From assembly GCF_965230735.1 (NCBI RefSeq), contig NZ_OZ246016.1, positions 2,790,001-2,854,000 of the forward strand: 64,000 nucleotides of DNA, written 5' to 3'. Positions 35,349 to 45,024 of this stretch are shown here, piece by piece. The notes beneath the pieces were generated by a model, which was not told the DNA's origin, did no database searches, and worked only from the letters and a program-made list of their open reading frames with translations. This DNA comes from Motiliproteus sp965230735 (GTDB lineage Bacteria; Pseudomonadota; Gammaproteobacteria; Pseudomonadales; Balneatricaceae). The translations under genes were made by a program, and so were the position numbers. How positions within the stretch are numbered: the stretch's first letter is position 1; each line of letters starts with the position of its first letter.

Positions 35349-35388
35349 AGCGTGGCCGGAAGCCTGTGCGCGGTCAACCCTGCCCTTT

Positions 35389-37572
35389 TCAGGGCCGGGT
35401 GATTCGCCAGCAGTTATGAATGCGCTGATTGCGCTTAAAGTCCTGATCGATCGTCTGCGCTGTGATATCGGTGACCGCAAACGTCGCCAACGCTTCACGA
35501 TCCATCTTAAACTTGCGCAGATTGTTGGAGAAGATCAGCGCCCCACCCTCATCCAGCAGAGCCATCGCCTGTTCAATCAGCATCACATGATCACGCTGCA
35601 CATCCAGCACCTCCCGCATCCGCTTGGAGTTGGAAAAACTGGGTGGATCCATAAAGATCAGGTCATACTTCTCGCCACGCTGCCCCGCTTCGCGCAACCA
35701 CTGAAGACAATCGGCCTGAATGGTCTCATTCAGTTTCTCACTCAGACCGTTGAGTGCGTAGTTTTTCCGCGCCCACTCAAGGTAGGTGTTGGACATATCG
35801 ACGCTGGCGGTTGACGCAGCCCCTCCCAGCGCGGCTTGCAGGCTTGCCACGGCGGTATAGCTGAACAGATTCAGGAAGCGCTTATCGCGACTGTTTTGGC
35901 GTATCCACTGCCGGATCGGCCGATGGTCAAGAAACAGTCCGGTATCGAGATAATCACGCAGATTCACCAACACCTTGGCCGGTCCTTCGGTCACCTCAAG
36001 AAATTGCCCCTGCTGCTCCAGCCGCTGGTATTGTTCTTTGCCGCTCTGCCGCTTGCGCTGCTTCAATACGATCTGCTCGGCGCTGACGCCGGTGACACCC
36101 GGCAGCGCCGCCATCACATGGGCCAAGCGACGCTCGGCCTTCTCCGGGTCAACCTTCGAGGGCGGCGCGTACTCCTGCACGTGCAACCAGTCTCCGTAGC
36201 GATCGATTGCTACCGCGTATTCGGGCATGTCGGCATCGTAAATTCGGTAGCACTGCAGCTGCTGTTTGCGGGCCCACTTTTCCAACTGTTTCAGATTCTT
36301 GCGCAGGCGGTTGGCAAACATGTCATCGCCTTTACTGTCCGCAGACTGAACCGGGACGCGCGGAGGCCTATCACGTTCGGCAACAAAATTGTCGGCGACG
36401 ATATCAAACAACAGTAACTGACTGGGGATGGCCCCGTTAAACAGCTTGTACTGTTTGTGGGAGTGAATGGCGATGGATTTGCCCAGCTCCGGATTGCCGG
36501 TAAACACCGCTGCACGCCAGCCCTGAAAGTGCTGTTTCAACGCCTCTCCCAGGTGACGATAGAGATAGCCGATAACCGGCACTTCGCTCAACCGCTCTCC
36601 ATAGGGCGGGTTGGTCAATAACAAACCGGTTTCGAATTTTTTATGGGTCAACGCCTTCAACTCCGATAGTTCGCGTTGACTGATCCGCACCCAGCGGTCA
36701 ACCCCGGCGCGCTCGGCATTCTGCTTGGCAATCGATACGGCCTTGGGATTGGCATCGTAGCCGTGGATTTCCGGCATATCGGCACGCTCGGCGGCGGCCA
36801 GACGGATCTTGCGCGCCTCACGCAGCAAACTCATCCAGGCAGCCGCATCATGCTTGAGCCAGCCTTCAAAGCCGAAGTGCTGTCGCATCAAACCCGGGGC
36901 AATATTGGCCGCCATCAAAGCCGCCTCGATCAGCAGGGTTCCGGATCCGCACATCGGATCGACCAGCGGTTGCTGGTCCGCACTGCACTGCGGCCAGCCG
37001 CTGCGGATCAACAGCGCACAGGCCAGGTTCTCCTTCAACGGAGCCGCGCCACCCCGGCTCCGGTAGCCACGTCGGTGCAGGCTGTCACCGGAAAGATCTA
37101 GGCTCAGATGGGCATGCCCCTTGCTCAGGTGCACGTTGATACGAAGATCCGGTCTCTCCTTGCTGATCGCCGGACGCTGCCCGGTACGGGATCGAAACTG
37201 ATCGACGATGGCGTCTTTGACCTTCAGCGAGCCGAAGTGGGTATTCTTAATCGCCCGGCTGGTCCCGCTGAAGTTAACCAGCAAGGTACCTTCGGAGCGT
37301 AGGTGTTCCAGCCAGTCAATCTGCTGCACCCCATCGTACAACTGCTCGGCCGACTCAACGGCAAACTCGGCCAACGGCAACAGAATCCGGTTAGCCAACC
37401 GCGACCACAGGCAGACCCGGTAGCCGACGGCTAATTCACCCTGAAAGAACACCCCGGCAACCGTGGTTTTGATTTCCAATCCACCCAGTTCGGCCAATTC
37501 TTCGGCGAGCAGGGTTTCCAACCCTTTGGGACAGGTGGCAAAGAAGCGGAAGGTCGATGTTAGTTCAGACAA
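35389..37572 (-). CDS. rlmL: Bifunctional 23S rRNA methyltransferase RlmKL
   Basis: About 727 residues with two methyltransferases fused. The N-terminal half has a THUMP domain (to about residue 150) and the RlmL domain with PMCGSGTLLIEAALMAANIA and catalytic LLTNPPYGERLSE, making m2G2445. The C-terminal half is RlmK, with FLNLFSYTAVASLQAALGGA and FMDPPSFSNSKRM, making m7G2069. I chose a TTG start at 37572 (GGAGC upstream), because LSELTSTFRFFATCPKGLET matches the family start; the frame opens 35 codons earlier at an unlikely ATG. Confidence 0.93.
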   Translation of the reverse strand: MSELTSTFRFFATCPKGLETLLAEELAELGGLEIKTTVAGVFFQGELAVGYRVCLWSRLANRILLPLAEFAVESAEQLYDGVQQIDWLEHLRSEGTLLVNFSGTSRAIKNTHFGSLKVKDAIVDQFRSRTGQRPAISKERPDLRINVHLSKGHAHLSLDLSGDSLHRRGYRSRGGAAPLKENLACALLIRSGWPQCSADQQPLVDPMCGSGTLLIEAALMAANIAPGLMRQHFGFEGWLKHDAAAWMSLLREARKIRLAAAERADMPEIHGYDANPKAVSIAKQNAERAGVDRWVRISQRELSELKALTHKKFETGLLLTNPPYGERLSEVPVIGYLYRHLGEALKQHFQGWRAAVFTGNPELGKSIAIHSHKQYKLFNGAIPSQLLLFDIVADNFVAERDRPPRVPVQSADSKGDDMFANRLRKNLKQLEKWARKQQLQCYRIYDADMPEYAVAIDRYGDWLHVQEYAPPSKVDPEKAERRLAHVMAALPGVTGVSAEQIVLKQRKRQSGKEQYQRLEQQGQFLEVTEGPAKVLVNLRDYLDTGLFLDHRPIRQWIRQNSRDKRFLNLFSYTAVASLQAALGGAASTASVDMSNTYLEWARKNYALNGLSEKLNETIQADCLQWLREAGQRGEKYDLIFMDPPSFSNSKRMREVLDVQRDHVMLIEQAMALLDEGGALIFSNNLRKFKMDREALATFAVTDITAQTIDQDFKRNQRIHNCWRITRP

Positions 37573-37991
37573 GGGAGCTCCAACAAACGCAGGCAGGGCG
37601 ATAAAACGCGCATGATACCACCGCCGAGGCGATTTAGCCGCCACCCGATTCGCAAGTGAGCCACCGATGATGGTCAACCAAGCTCAGCGCTGGCATTAAA
37701 TTTTTTCAAGTTTCATTTTGATGACCAATCAAAGACAGTAGGCCTTTGTTTTAATGGCCAATATATGATTTGGTCAGACCAAAAACATCAAATAACCCAG
37801 TTCCGATCGCTGTAAAGTCTATCGACAACCTTGCCGGAATCCGATAAAAACGAAGGGTCGGCCGAGGCCGATCATGCAGTCCGCACCGGGTAGGAATCCC
37901 GGTACAGACAGATCTCAACGCATGGATAGACCGAGTCAGAAGGGTGCAGCCTTTGTTGCCACCCTCCAACAAGAACTAACGAGGCTATTGA
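37573..37991. other. Divergent intergenic region between rlmKL and rmf
   Basis: About 420 bp without a recognisable gene. It contains the palindrome TTTGGTC-a-GACCAAA (37769-37783), reported separately, and GGTCGGCC/GGCCGATC (37857-37874) close to rmf. It should hold the promoters of both genes; rmf is growth-phase controlled in other gammaproteobacteria. Confidence 0.4.
37769..37783. promoter_or_regulatory. 15-bp palindrome resembling a FadR/GntR-type operator
   Basis: TTTGGTC-a-GACCAAA. The core TGGTCNGACCA equals the core of the E. coli FadR operator. Whether a FadR-like regulator acts here is inference. Confidence 0.35.
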
Positions 37992-38198
37992 ATGAAGAGA
38001 CAAAAACGGGATTTAACATCCAGAGCTTATGTACGCGGTTATCGTGCCGGCGTATCAGGTAAATCAAAAGACATATGCCCCTCCACAGCCGGCGAAAGCC
38101 GACAGCACTGGATCAGTGGTTGGCGCCAAGGTCGATCAGACTTCTGGGACGGATATCAGGGCATTTCCAACCTACACTGCACACCCAATCTACCCTGA
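37992..38198 (+). CDS. rmf: Ribosome modulation factor
   Basis: 68 residues starting MKRQKRDLTSRAYVRGYRAG and continuing GRSKDICP-like (GKSKDICPSTAGESRQHWIS) with GWRQGRSDFWDGY, clearly RMF. It dimerises 70S ribosomes into inactive 100S particles in stationary phase. GAGG lies 8 nt before the ATG. The C-terminal tail is about ten residues longer than in E. coli. Confidence 0.95.
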   Translation: MKRQKRDLTSRAYVRGYRAGVSGKSKDICPSTAGESRQHWISGWRQGRSDFWDGYQGISNLHCTPNLP

Positions 38199-38223
38199 CG
38201 ACGTTAACCATTAGACAAGGATA

Positions 38224-38249
38224 AAAGGGCCCGCCGATGCGGGCCCTTT
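38224..38249. terminator. Bidirectional terminator between rmf and pyrD
   Basis: AAAGGGCCCGC-cgat-GCGGGCCCTTT, an 11-bp perfect stem. The minus-strand side ends in TTTTATCC, serving pyrD. Confidence 0.85.
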
Positions 38250-38289
38250 GTCGTTAAGCGTACGGATGATCGGAAATGGGCTCAGCCGA

Positions 38290-39306
38290 TCAGGCCTTGG
38301 CCACCGCCTTGGCGGCTTCACTGATCAATGCCGGGCCTCGATAAATAAAGCCGCTATAGATCTGCACCAGCGAAGCCCCGGCACGGATCTTCTCCACCGC
38401 GTCACGCCCCTCACCGATGCCACCGACTCCGATAATCGGCAACGCGCCATCCAACGCCTTGGCCAGCGACGAGATCACCTGGGTCGAACGACGACGCACC
38501 GGAGTACCGCTGAGTCCGCCCGCCTCTTGCGCGATGGGTGAACTCTGAACGGCCTTACGGTCCAGGGTCGTATTGGTCGCGATGACTCCGTCGAGCCGAT
38601 AGTTGATCAACGCTTGAGCGACCATCTCGATCTCTTCCTGATCCATGTCCGGTGCAATCTTAACCGCAATAGGGACATAACGACTGTAGTAGTCGGCCAG
38701 GCGGGCCTGCTCATCTTTCAGCGCTTGCAGCAGCTGATTCAGGGACTCGCCGAACTGTAGCGAGCGAAGCCCCGGGGTATTGGGTGAGGAAACGTTAACG
38801 GTGATATAGCTGGCCCGGCTGTAGACTTTACGCAGGCAGAGCAGGTAATCATCGGTCGCACGCTCCACCGGGGTATCAAAATTCTTGCCGATGTTGATAC
38901 CCAGCACCCCATCGAAACGGCTGTTGTCCACCTGTTTGATCAGGTAGTCGACCCCCTGGTTGTTAAAGCCCATCCGGTTGATGATCGCCTGATGCTCAGG
39001 GATCCGGAACAGCCGCGGCTTCGGATTACCCGGCTGCGGTCGCGGCGTTACCGTGCCTACCTCGATAAAGCCGAAACCCAGAGCAGCCAAACCGTCGATA
39101 TGCTCGGCATTCTTGTCCAGCCCGGCAGCCAACCCCACCGCATTGGGAAATTGAATCCCCATCACCTCAACCGGCGCATTGACCTGACGGTAGATAAGCT
39201 GACTCAAGCCGGCCGCCTCTGCCATATCGATAGCCGACATCGACAGCGAATGGGCGGTTTCAGGTTCAAAACGGAATAGCAACGACTGCAGGGTGGCGTA
39301 GGACAT
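38290..39306 (-). CDS. pyrD: Dihydroorotate dehydrogenase (quinone), class 2
   Basis: 338 residues. An N-terminal amphipathic extension for membrane binding (LQSLLFRFEPETAHSLSMSA) is followed by a TIM barrel with FMN-binding AVGLAAGLDKNAEHID, NRMGFNNQGVDYL, the catalytic Ser region ITVNVSSPNTPGLRSLQ and IGVGGIGEGRDAVEKI. It oxidises dihydroorotate to orotate with ubiquinone in pyrimidine synthesis. Neighbouring rmf as in E. coli and Pseudomonas. Confidence 0.97.
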   Translation of the reverse strand: MSYATLQSLLFRFEPETAHSLSMSAIDMAEAAGLSQLIYRQVNAPVEVMGIQFPNAVGLAAGLDKNAEHIDGLAALGFGFIEVGTVTPRPQPGNPKPRLFRIPEHQAIINRMGFNNQGVDYLIKQVDNSRFDGVLGINIGKNFDTPVERATDDYLLCLRKVYSRASYITVNVSSPNTPGLRSLQFGESLNQLLQALKDEQARLADYYSRYVPIAVKIAPDMDQEEIEMVAQALINYRLDGVIATNTTLDRKAVQSSPIAQEAGGLSGTPVRRRSTQVISSLAKALDGALPIIGVGGIGEGRDAVEKIRAGASLVQIYSGFIYRGPALISEAAKAVAKA

Positions 39307-39372
39307 AGCGGGCTCCTTGGAAACTGCCCGGCATTATACGGAATAGACCAATTTATGCACGGGTGAACCCGG

Positions 39373-39609
39373 CTAAAGCGGCTGTATATCGACGAATTTA
39401 CCCTGTGCATCGAAACGGATGCGGAAGCTGCCACAGATGCCGTTATGCTTGAGAAAGGGCTGCAGAATAGCCACCGGGAAACGCAGCCGTCGGCCATCAC
39501 GGGCGCGACAGCTGACCACCTTGCTTTCACCGCGGTAATATTTCAGGTACTCGTCGGCGCTGATCAGCAGATCAACGTCCACACTCTGCAATGTTATCGC
39601 ACCGACCAC
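39373..39609 (-). CDS. DUF2835 family protein
   Basis: About 78 residues with the family pattern VDVDLLISADEYLKYYRGES, then RARDGRRLRFPVAILQPFL and GSFRIRFDAQGKFVDI. Function unknown; small cytosolic protein common in gammaproteobacteria. The GTG at 39609 has GGGAG 8 nt upstream; a TTG at 39591 would give a start closer to homologues. It lies between pyrD and gdhB on the same strand. Confidence 0.85.
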   Translation of the reverse strand: MVGAITLQSVDVDLLISADEYLKYYRGESKVVSCRARDGRRLRFPVAILQPFLKHNGICGSFRIRFDAQGKFVDIQPL

Positions 39610-39664
39610 CCCGATGACTCCCTACAAAACCACGCCCAGGCCAGGCAGTGATAGCGACCTTGCC

Positions 39665-42600
39665 TCAGGCGGCGGCTATCTCCGACAGCCGCTTGATTGC
39701 CACGGTGTAGATCGCATAATCCTGCCGGTCACTGTTTTTCAACTCGGCCAGCATACTCAGCCACTGGGTGACCATCAACTCGTGCTGCCCGACCCAGGCC
39801 TCAAACCCGGCATCGGCATTCGAGTGTTCCTGTAGATAGGGGATCAAGGCCACCCCCAGACGTCTTGTCTGCAGCTCAAGATCATCCCGCAGGGTTTCCC
39901 GAGCACTGGCCTGCCAGTGGTTGATCACACTCAGGGAATCGATCGTCCGTGACAACCAGAACAGATCCAGGCGTTCACCCAGCAGGCAGTACACTGCCGC
40001 CACCTGCTGCAACCCGACCCGCTCATCAGAAATCTCATTCATGCCAAGCGCGGCATACAGCATCGTGGTCCCGGCGATCTGGCGCGCCAGCGCTTCGGGT
40101 ACCCCTGCCTGGGTGTAGAAATAGAAACGGTCCTTCCAGGCCTGGGCCGGGCTACCCAGCAGCCAGTCACCCATATTTTCCGCCAACTGATGCAGCAGCG
40201 GCTGCAGCTGCTCCAGCTCGCCCTGATCCAGCAGCAAGGGGTGCCGATTACGCAGTAACCAGCGTGCAGCTCGACGTATCATCCGCTGCAGCTCCAACAG
40301 CATCCGCAGCTGCACCTCACGTCGCACTTCAAGGGCTTCGAGCGCATCGATCTGTTTCCACAGTCCGTTCAGGTCGTAAATATCCCTGGCCAGGATATAG
40401 GCGCGCACGATCTCCTCAACACTCGCCGCCGTGGTACTGCGCATACGGTGCACGAAACTACAGCCCATATGGTTCACCAGCGCATTGGCGATCCGGGTCG
40501 AGATCAGTTCACGCCGTAACGGATGCTGCTGCAACTGCTCGGCAAACCGCTTCACCATCTGTTCCGGGAAGGCATCCAGCATCACTTTCTGCACATAGGG
40601 GTCATCCGGCAGTTCCGAATCCAGCAGCTGCTGTTTCAGCCACCCCTTGGTGATGGAGATCAGCACCGCCAATTCCGGTCGCGTCAGCCCCTGCCCCAGT
40701 TGCCGACGCCGATCCAACTCCTCCTCATCGGGAATACTCTCCAGCTCACGATCCAGCAGACCTTCACGCTCCAAGGCCTGAATGTAGCGTCGGTATTCCC
40801 CCAGGCGCTCGTGGGCCTGAGCCTGGGCCATGGTGATCGCTTCGACCTGCTGGAAGTTGTCCCGCAATACCCGCTCGGCCACCGGATCGGTCATTTTCAC
40901 CAGCAGCTGATTACGCTGTTTGGCAGTCATCTCACCCGCGCGGACCTGGGCATCGAGGAAAATCTTGATGTTGACCTCATAGTCGGAGCAGTTAACCCCC
41001 GCCGAGTTATCGATAAAGTCACCGTTACAGGCTCCCCCCTGCAGCGAGTATTCGATCCGCGAGGCGGCGGTCATTCCCAGATTGCCCCCTTCACCCACCA
41101 CCCGGGCGCGTAGTTGACTGGCATCGATACGTACGTTGTCGTTGGCCTTATCGCCGACATCGGCATGGCGTTCGGCGCTGCTTTTAACATAGGTCCCGAT
41201 CGCCCCGTTCCAGAGCAGATCCACCGGCGCTGCCAACAACGCACAAAGGAATTCATTCGCGCTGAGACGATCGACCTCGAGTCCGAAGCGCCGCTTCATC
41301 GCTGGGGTAATGTTGATCATCTTGGCCGACCGATGGAACACCCCGCCGCCTTCAGAGATCAATGTACGGTCGTACTGGTCCCAGTCAGCCACCGCCTCAA
41401 ACAGGCGCTTTCGCTCGGCATAGGAGGCTTCGGGGTCGGGATTGGGGTCGACAAAGATGTAAAACTGACTGAAGGCAGCCACCAGTTGAATCTGGTCTGA
41501 GCACAGCATGCCATTGCCGAACACATCGCCGGCCATGGCGCCGATACCGACCACGCTGAACGGCTCTTTCATGTTGATACTCAGTTCGCGGAAATGGCGC
41601 TGCACCGCCACCCAGCCTCCGCGAGCGGTGATCCCCATGGCCTTATGGTCATAGCCCTGGCTGCCGCCGGAAGCAAAGGCGTCTCCGAGCCAGAAATCAT
41701 ACTGCTGGGCGATCTCGTTGGCGGTGTCGGAGAAGGTTGCGGTCCCCTTATCGGCGGCCACCACCAGATAGGGATCGGGCTCATCGTAACAACGCACCCG
41801 GTCAGGCGGTTCAACGATACCGCCCGCTGCATTGTCGGTGACATCCAGCAGCCCGCGGATAAAGCCCTGATAACAGCTTCGCCCCTCTTCAAACCGCTGC
41901 TGCGGCGTCATCCCGTCATGCAACCGATGGCAGATAAAGCCGCCTTTGGCCCCAACCGGCACGATTACCGCGTTCTTGACCTGCTGGGCTTTCACCAGCC
42001 CGAGCACCTCGGTACGGTAATCCTCGCTGCGGTCCGACCAGCGCAGCCCGCCCCGGGCTATTTTCCCCGCCCGCAGATGCACCCCCTCAAAGCGCGCACT
42101 ATGAACGAACAGTTCGAACATCGGCGCCGGTTGCGGCACCTCCGGCAGCGCTCTGGGCTTCAGCTTCAGCACCAGGGTGGTTTTCGGTTTTGCGTCAGCA
42201 TCCAGCTGAAAGAAGTTGGTCCGAACCGTGGCACTGATCAGGTCGTTGTAGAGCCGCAGGATCCGATCTTCGGTCAAACCCGGCACCTGATCCAGAGCAC
42301 TACTGAAGGATTCCAACAGGTGTACCCGATCAGCAACGATCTGATGCGGTTCCAGCCCTTGTAGCTGCGCTGGATTAAAGCGCTGATTAAAGATCTCAAT
42401 CAGAAGGCGACTGATCTGTGGGTAGGCCATCAGGCTCCCGGCAATCGCATGCTGACTGAGGGTAAGGCCGATCTGCTTCATGTAGGCGGCATAGGCGCGT
42501 AGGACGCTGACTTCGCGCCAATCCATGGAAGCACCGAGCACCAGTCGGTTGAAACTATCACTGGCACAATCGCCGGCCCAGATACGATCGAACGCGTCCA

Positions 42601-44491
42601 GAAAAATATCCCGGACCGCTTCGATCTCTATCGGGGTTCCGGCACTGTGGGTCAGACCAAAGTCATGCAACCAGACCTTGCCGTCATCAAGCTGGATGGC
42701 ATAGGGGTGCTCATCCTGAACGATCAGACCCAGATGCTCCATCACCGGGATCACCTCGGAAAGCGGGATCGGTTTGCCGTAGTGATAGAGTTTGAAATTG
42801 AACCGCTCGTCCTGCCCACCCAGCGGTCGGTAAAAGCTCATCCCCAGCGGCTGTTCGGGGCTTAGCTGTAGAATCCGGTCAATATCGGCCACCGCGGCCC
42901 GGGGTGAAAAATCGTCTCGATATGAGGCTGGGAAGGCCTGTTTGCAGCGCCCATGGATCACCGCCCCCTGGGCATCGCCGTAGGTATCAGCCAGTGCCTG
43001 CAATAACTCCTCCGACCAGCTCCGTGCTGCCTGGATTACCCGCTGCTCGAGCGACTTGAAATCGACCTCGGCACCGGTGTCCTGCTCACGCATATGCAGA
43101 ATAAACTGGGTCCGGGCTAGCAGTGATTCGGACAACAGGGTATTGAATTCCACCTGTTCACACTCAAACGCCTCGCACAAAATCTTCTGTACCCGCTGGC
43201 GCAGATCGGTGTTGTAGAGATCCCGGGGCACAAACACCAGACAGGAGTAGTAACGACCATAGGCGGCCCGGCGCACAAACAGGCGAATCTGACGCCGTTC
43301 ATGGATATGCAGAATATCCAGCACACTTTCGAACAACGCGTCGACATCGATCTGGAACAGGTCATCACGCGGATAGGTTTCCAGAATCTGCCGCAGCTCC
43401 TTCCAATCGTGGCTGCCCGGATAAAGCTCCGCCCGCTCCAACACCTGCTCGACCTTGGTCCGAACCACGGGAATGTTACGCGGGCTTTCGGTATAGACCG
43501 GAGAGGTGTAGAGCCCCAGGAAACGGTGCTCAACACAGACCACCCCCTGCTCATCAAACTCACGCAACAGGATGTAGTTGGCATAAACCGGGCGATGTAC
43601 CCGAACCGGCGTACTCGACTTGGCGAATCCGATCAGTTCCTCCAGCGCCACCGCCTGCCCCGGCCGGACCGACACGTCACTGAGCAGCCGAGCCTCGGTT
43701 TCAGCCCAGGGCATACGGCAGAGACCCAATCGACTCGAGGGCTGAGACCGCATTACCGGGCCGCTCTTGTGCTTGACCAGCTTGAACTGTTCGTAACCGA
43801 GGAACGTGAAGTGATTGTCCATGGTCCAGCGCAGGAAGGCCTGCTGCTCACGCAGTAATTCGGACGGCAGCGAAGCCTGATCCAGACGTTCGAGCAGCGA
43901 ATTGGACTGTGCCATCATCGACTCGAAATCTTCGGTGACCGCCTGCACATCTCCCAGCACTTCGATCAGCGACTGTTTCAGTTCACGCTGTTCGGCGGGT
44001 TTGGCGTACCGGTCGATCTCCAGATAGACGTAGGACTCGTTGTCCGGCGACTGCTGATCAAAATTGGACAAGCTGAGCAGCTCACCGTTTTCACGCTCGA
44101 CGGTAAGGATCGCGTTCTGGATATTGTGCAGCGTCAAGCCGCGACGGTTGACCTCCATCCGTAGCGAATCGATCTGGAACGGCATGTCGTCCAGCAGAAT
44201 CAAGATGATGGTATGGTTTGAAGCCCAGCCGTTGGCCTCGTTATCCGGATTGAAAACCTTAACCTTGGTCTGTCCCGGCTGTCGCTGCTGGAGGAAATAC
44301 CAACTCTCCAGAATCGAACCATAGAGCTGATCGACCGGAATCCCTTCGATTTCACGGGCCGACACAGAGCGATACAGGAGCGCAGCAAAGCGTCCTATAG
44401 CCTCGGCCTGCTCGGCCGGAAGTCGTGCCGCCAGCTGCTCCTGTAGTCGATTAAGCGTACTCTGATAACGATCAGCAACACCCTGCGCCAT
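39665..44491 (-). CDS. gdhB: NAD-specific glutamate dehydrogenase, large (GdhB / L_180) class
   Basis: 1608 residues, the size typical of the 180-kDa class. A long N-terminal regulatory region (ACT-like, about 1-700) precedes the catalytic domain, in which VHLRAGKIARGGLRWSDRSE, VIVPVGAKGGFICHRL, KGTATFSDTANEIAQQY and SQGYDHKAMGITARG are typical. A helical C-terminal domain follows. It oxidatively deaminates glutamate to 2-oxoglutarate with NAD+, feeding the TCA cycle encoded nearby. GGGGAAAGTC precedes the ATG. Confidence 0.96.
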   Translation of the reverse strand: MAQGVADRYQSTLNRLQEQLAARLPAEQAEAIGRFAALLYRSVSAREIEGIPVDQLYGSILESWYFLQQRQPGQTKVKVFNPDNEANGWASNHTIILILLDDMPFQIDSLRMEVNRRGLTLHNIQNAILTVERENGELLSLSNFDQQSPDNESYVYLEIDRYAKPAEQRELKQSLIEVLGDVQAVTEDFESMMAQSNSLLERLDQASLPSELLREQQAFLRWTMDNHFTFLGYEQFKLVKHKSGPVMRSQPSSRLGLCRMPWAETEARLLSDVSVRPGQAVALEELIGFAKSSTPVRVHRPVYANYILLREFDEQGVVCVEHRFLGLYTSPVYTESPRNIPVVRTKVEQVLERAELYPGSHDWKELRQILETYPRDDLFQIDVDALFESVLDILHIHERRQIRLFVRRAAYGRYYSCLVFVPRDLYNTDLRQRVQKILCEAFECEQVEFNTLLSESLLARTQFILHMREQDTGAEVDFKSLEQRVIQAARSWSEELLQALADTYGDAQGAVIHGRCKQAFPASYRDDFSPRAAVADIDRILQLSPEQPLGMSFYRPLGGQDERFNFKLYHYGKPIPLSEVIPVMEHLGLIVQDEHPYAIQLDDGKVWLHDFGLTHSAGTPIEIEAVRDIFLDAFDRIWAGDCASDSFNRLVLGASMDWREVSVLRAYAAYMKQIGLTLSQHAIAGSLMAYPQISRLLIEIFNQRFNPAQLQGLEPHQIVADRVHLLESFSSALDQVPGLTEDRILRLYNDLISATVRTNFFQLDADAKPKTTLVLKLKPRALPEVPQPAPMFELFVHSARFEGVHLRAGKIARGGLRWSDRSEDYRTEVLGLVKAQQVKNAVIVPVGAKGGFICHRLHDGMTPQQRFEEGRSCYQGFIRGLLDVTDNAAGGIVEPPDRVRCYDEPDPYLVVAADKGTATFSDTANEIAQQYDFWLGDAFASGGSQGYDHKAMGITARGGWVAVQRHFRELSINMKEPFSVVGIGAMAGDVFGNGMLCSDQIQLVAAFSQFYIFVDPNPDPEASYAERKRLFEAVADWDQYDRTLISEGGGVFHRSAKMINITPAMKRRFGLEVDRLSANEFLCALLAAPVDLLWNGAIGTYVKSSAERHADVGDKANDNVRIDASQLRARVVGEGGNLGMTAASRIEYSLQGGACNGDFIDNSAGVNCSDYEVNIKIFLDAQVRAGEMTAKQRNQLLVKMTDPVAERVLRDNFQQVEAITMAQAQAHERLGEYRRYIQALEREGLLDRELESIPDEEELDRRRQLGQGLTRPELAVLISITKGWLKQQLLDSELPDDPYVQKVMLDAFPEQMVKRFAEQLQQHPLRRELISTRIANALVNHMGCSFVHRMRSTTAASVEEIVRAYILARDIYDLNGLWKQIDALEALEVRREVQLRMLLELQRMIRRAARWLLRNRHPLLLDQGELEQLQPLLHQLAENMGDWLLGSPAQAWKDRFYFYTQAGVPEALARQIAGTTMLYAALGMNEISDERVGLQQVAAVYCLLGERLDLFWLSRTIDSLSVINHWQASARETLRDDLELQTRRLGVALIPYLQEHSNADAGFEAWVGQHELMVTQWLSMLAELKNSDRQDYAIYTVAIKRLSEIAAA

Positions 44492-44680
44492 GACTTTCCC
44501 CTTCGCCTGAATCTGACCCTAATAGGATAGTCCAGAGTGTCGCGAAGTAAGGCTAAGTTGCTGTAGAAAAGCGATATTTTTTAGTTTGTTGCGAAAAGCG
44601 CGGCCGCCGGAGCGACCGCATCATGGCTAACGGACTTGGGCAGTGTCTGAATCGATCGACCCGAGACGTCGGGTCGGGTA

Positions 44681-44971
44681 TTAATCGGCGGCGGATTCGC
44701 TATCCGACTGTTCGCTCTGCTCCATCAGCTGTTGCGAACGCTGCGCCACGGCAGCAGGATCACGCTTAAGCCTGGACTTGCGCTTGGCCGATTGCGCCGA
44801 TGCTCCGTCTGAATCCGGGTTGCGCTGTTTGTCCTGCAGTTGATCAAACTGACTGCGCTGACGCGCCTTGAGTTTATTCTGCGCCACCCGGCGCTGACGT
44901 TGATCCTGTTCGGCGCCCTCCGGCACAGGAATACGACCTGCCTCACGGCGGGATTTTTTCTGGCGAGTCAT
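44681..44971 (-). CDS. Small basic hydrophilic protein, possibly YihI-like
   Basis: 96 residues, rich in Arg, Lys, Gln and Ser, without membrane segments. The start MTRQKKSRREAGRIPVPEG resembles the Lys/Arg-rich N-terminus of YihI, which stimulates the ribosome-assembly GTPase Der in enterobacteria, but the rest is not clearly alignable by eye. It lies 53 bp downstream of the ribosome-assembly GTPase YlqF gene on the same strand, so a ribosome link is possible. A GACCCGA/TCGGGTC hairpin (44658-44675) follows the stop. Confidence 0.6.
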   Translation of the reverse strand: MTRQKKSRREAGRIPVPEGAEQDQRQRRVAQNKLKARQRSQFDQLQDKQRNPDSDGASAQSAKRKSRLKRDPAAVAQRSQQLMEQSEQSDSESAAD

Positions 44972-45024
44972 AGGTATCTCCGGTGTACTGACTGCAGACC
45001 AACCGGTCCGGCAAAAGGCCGGGG

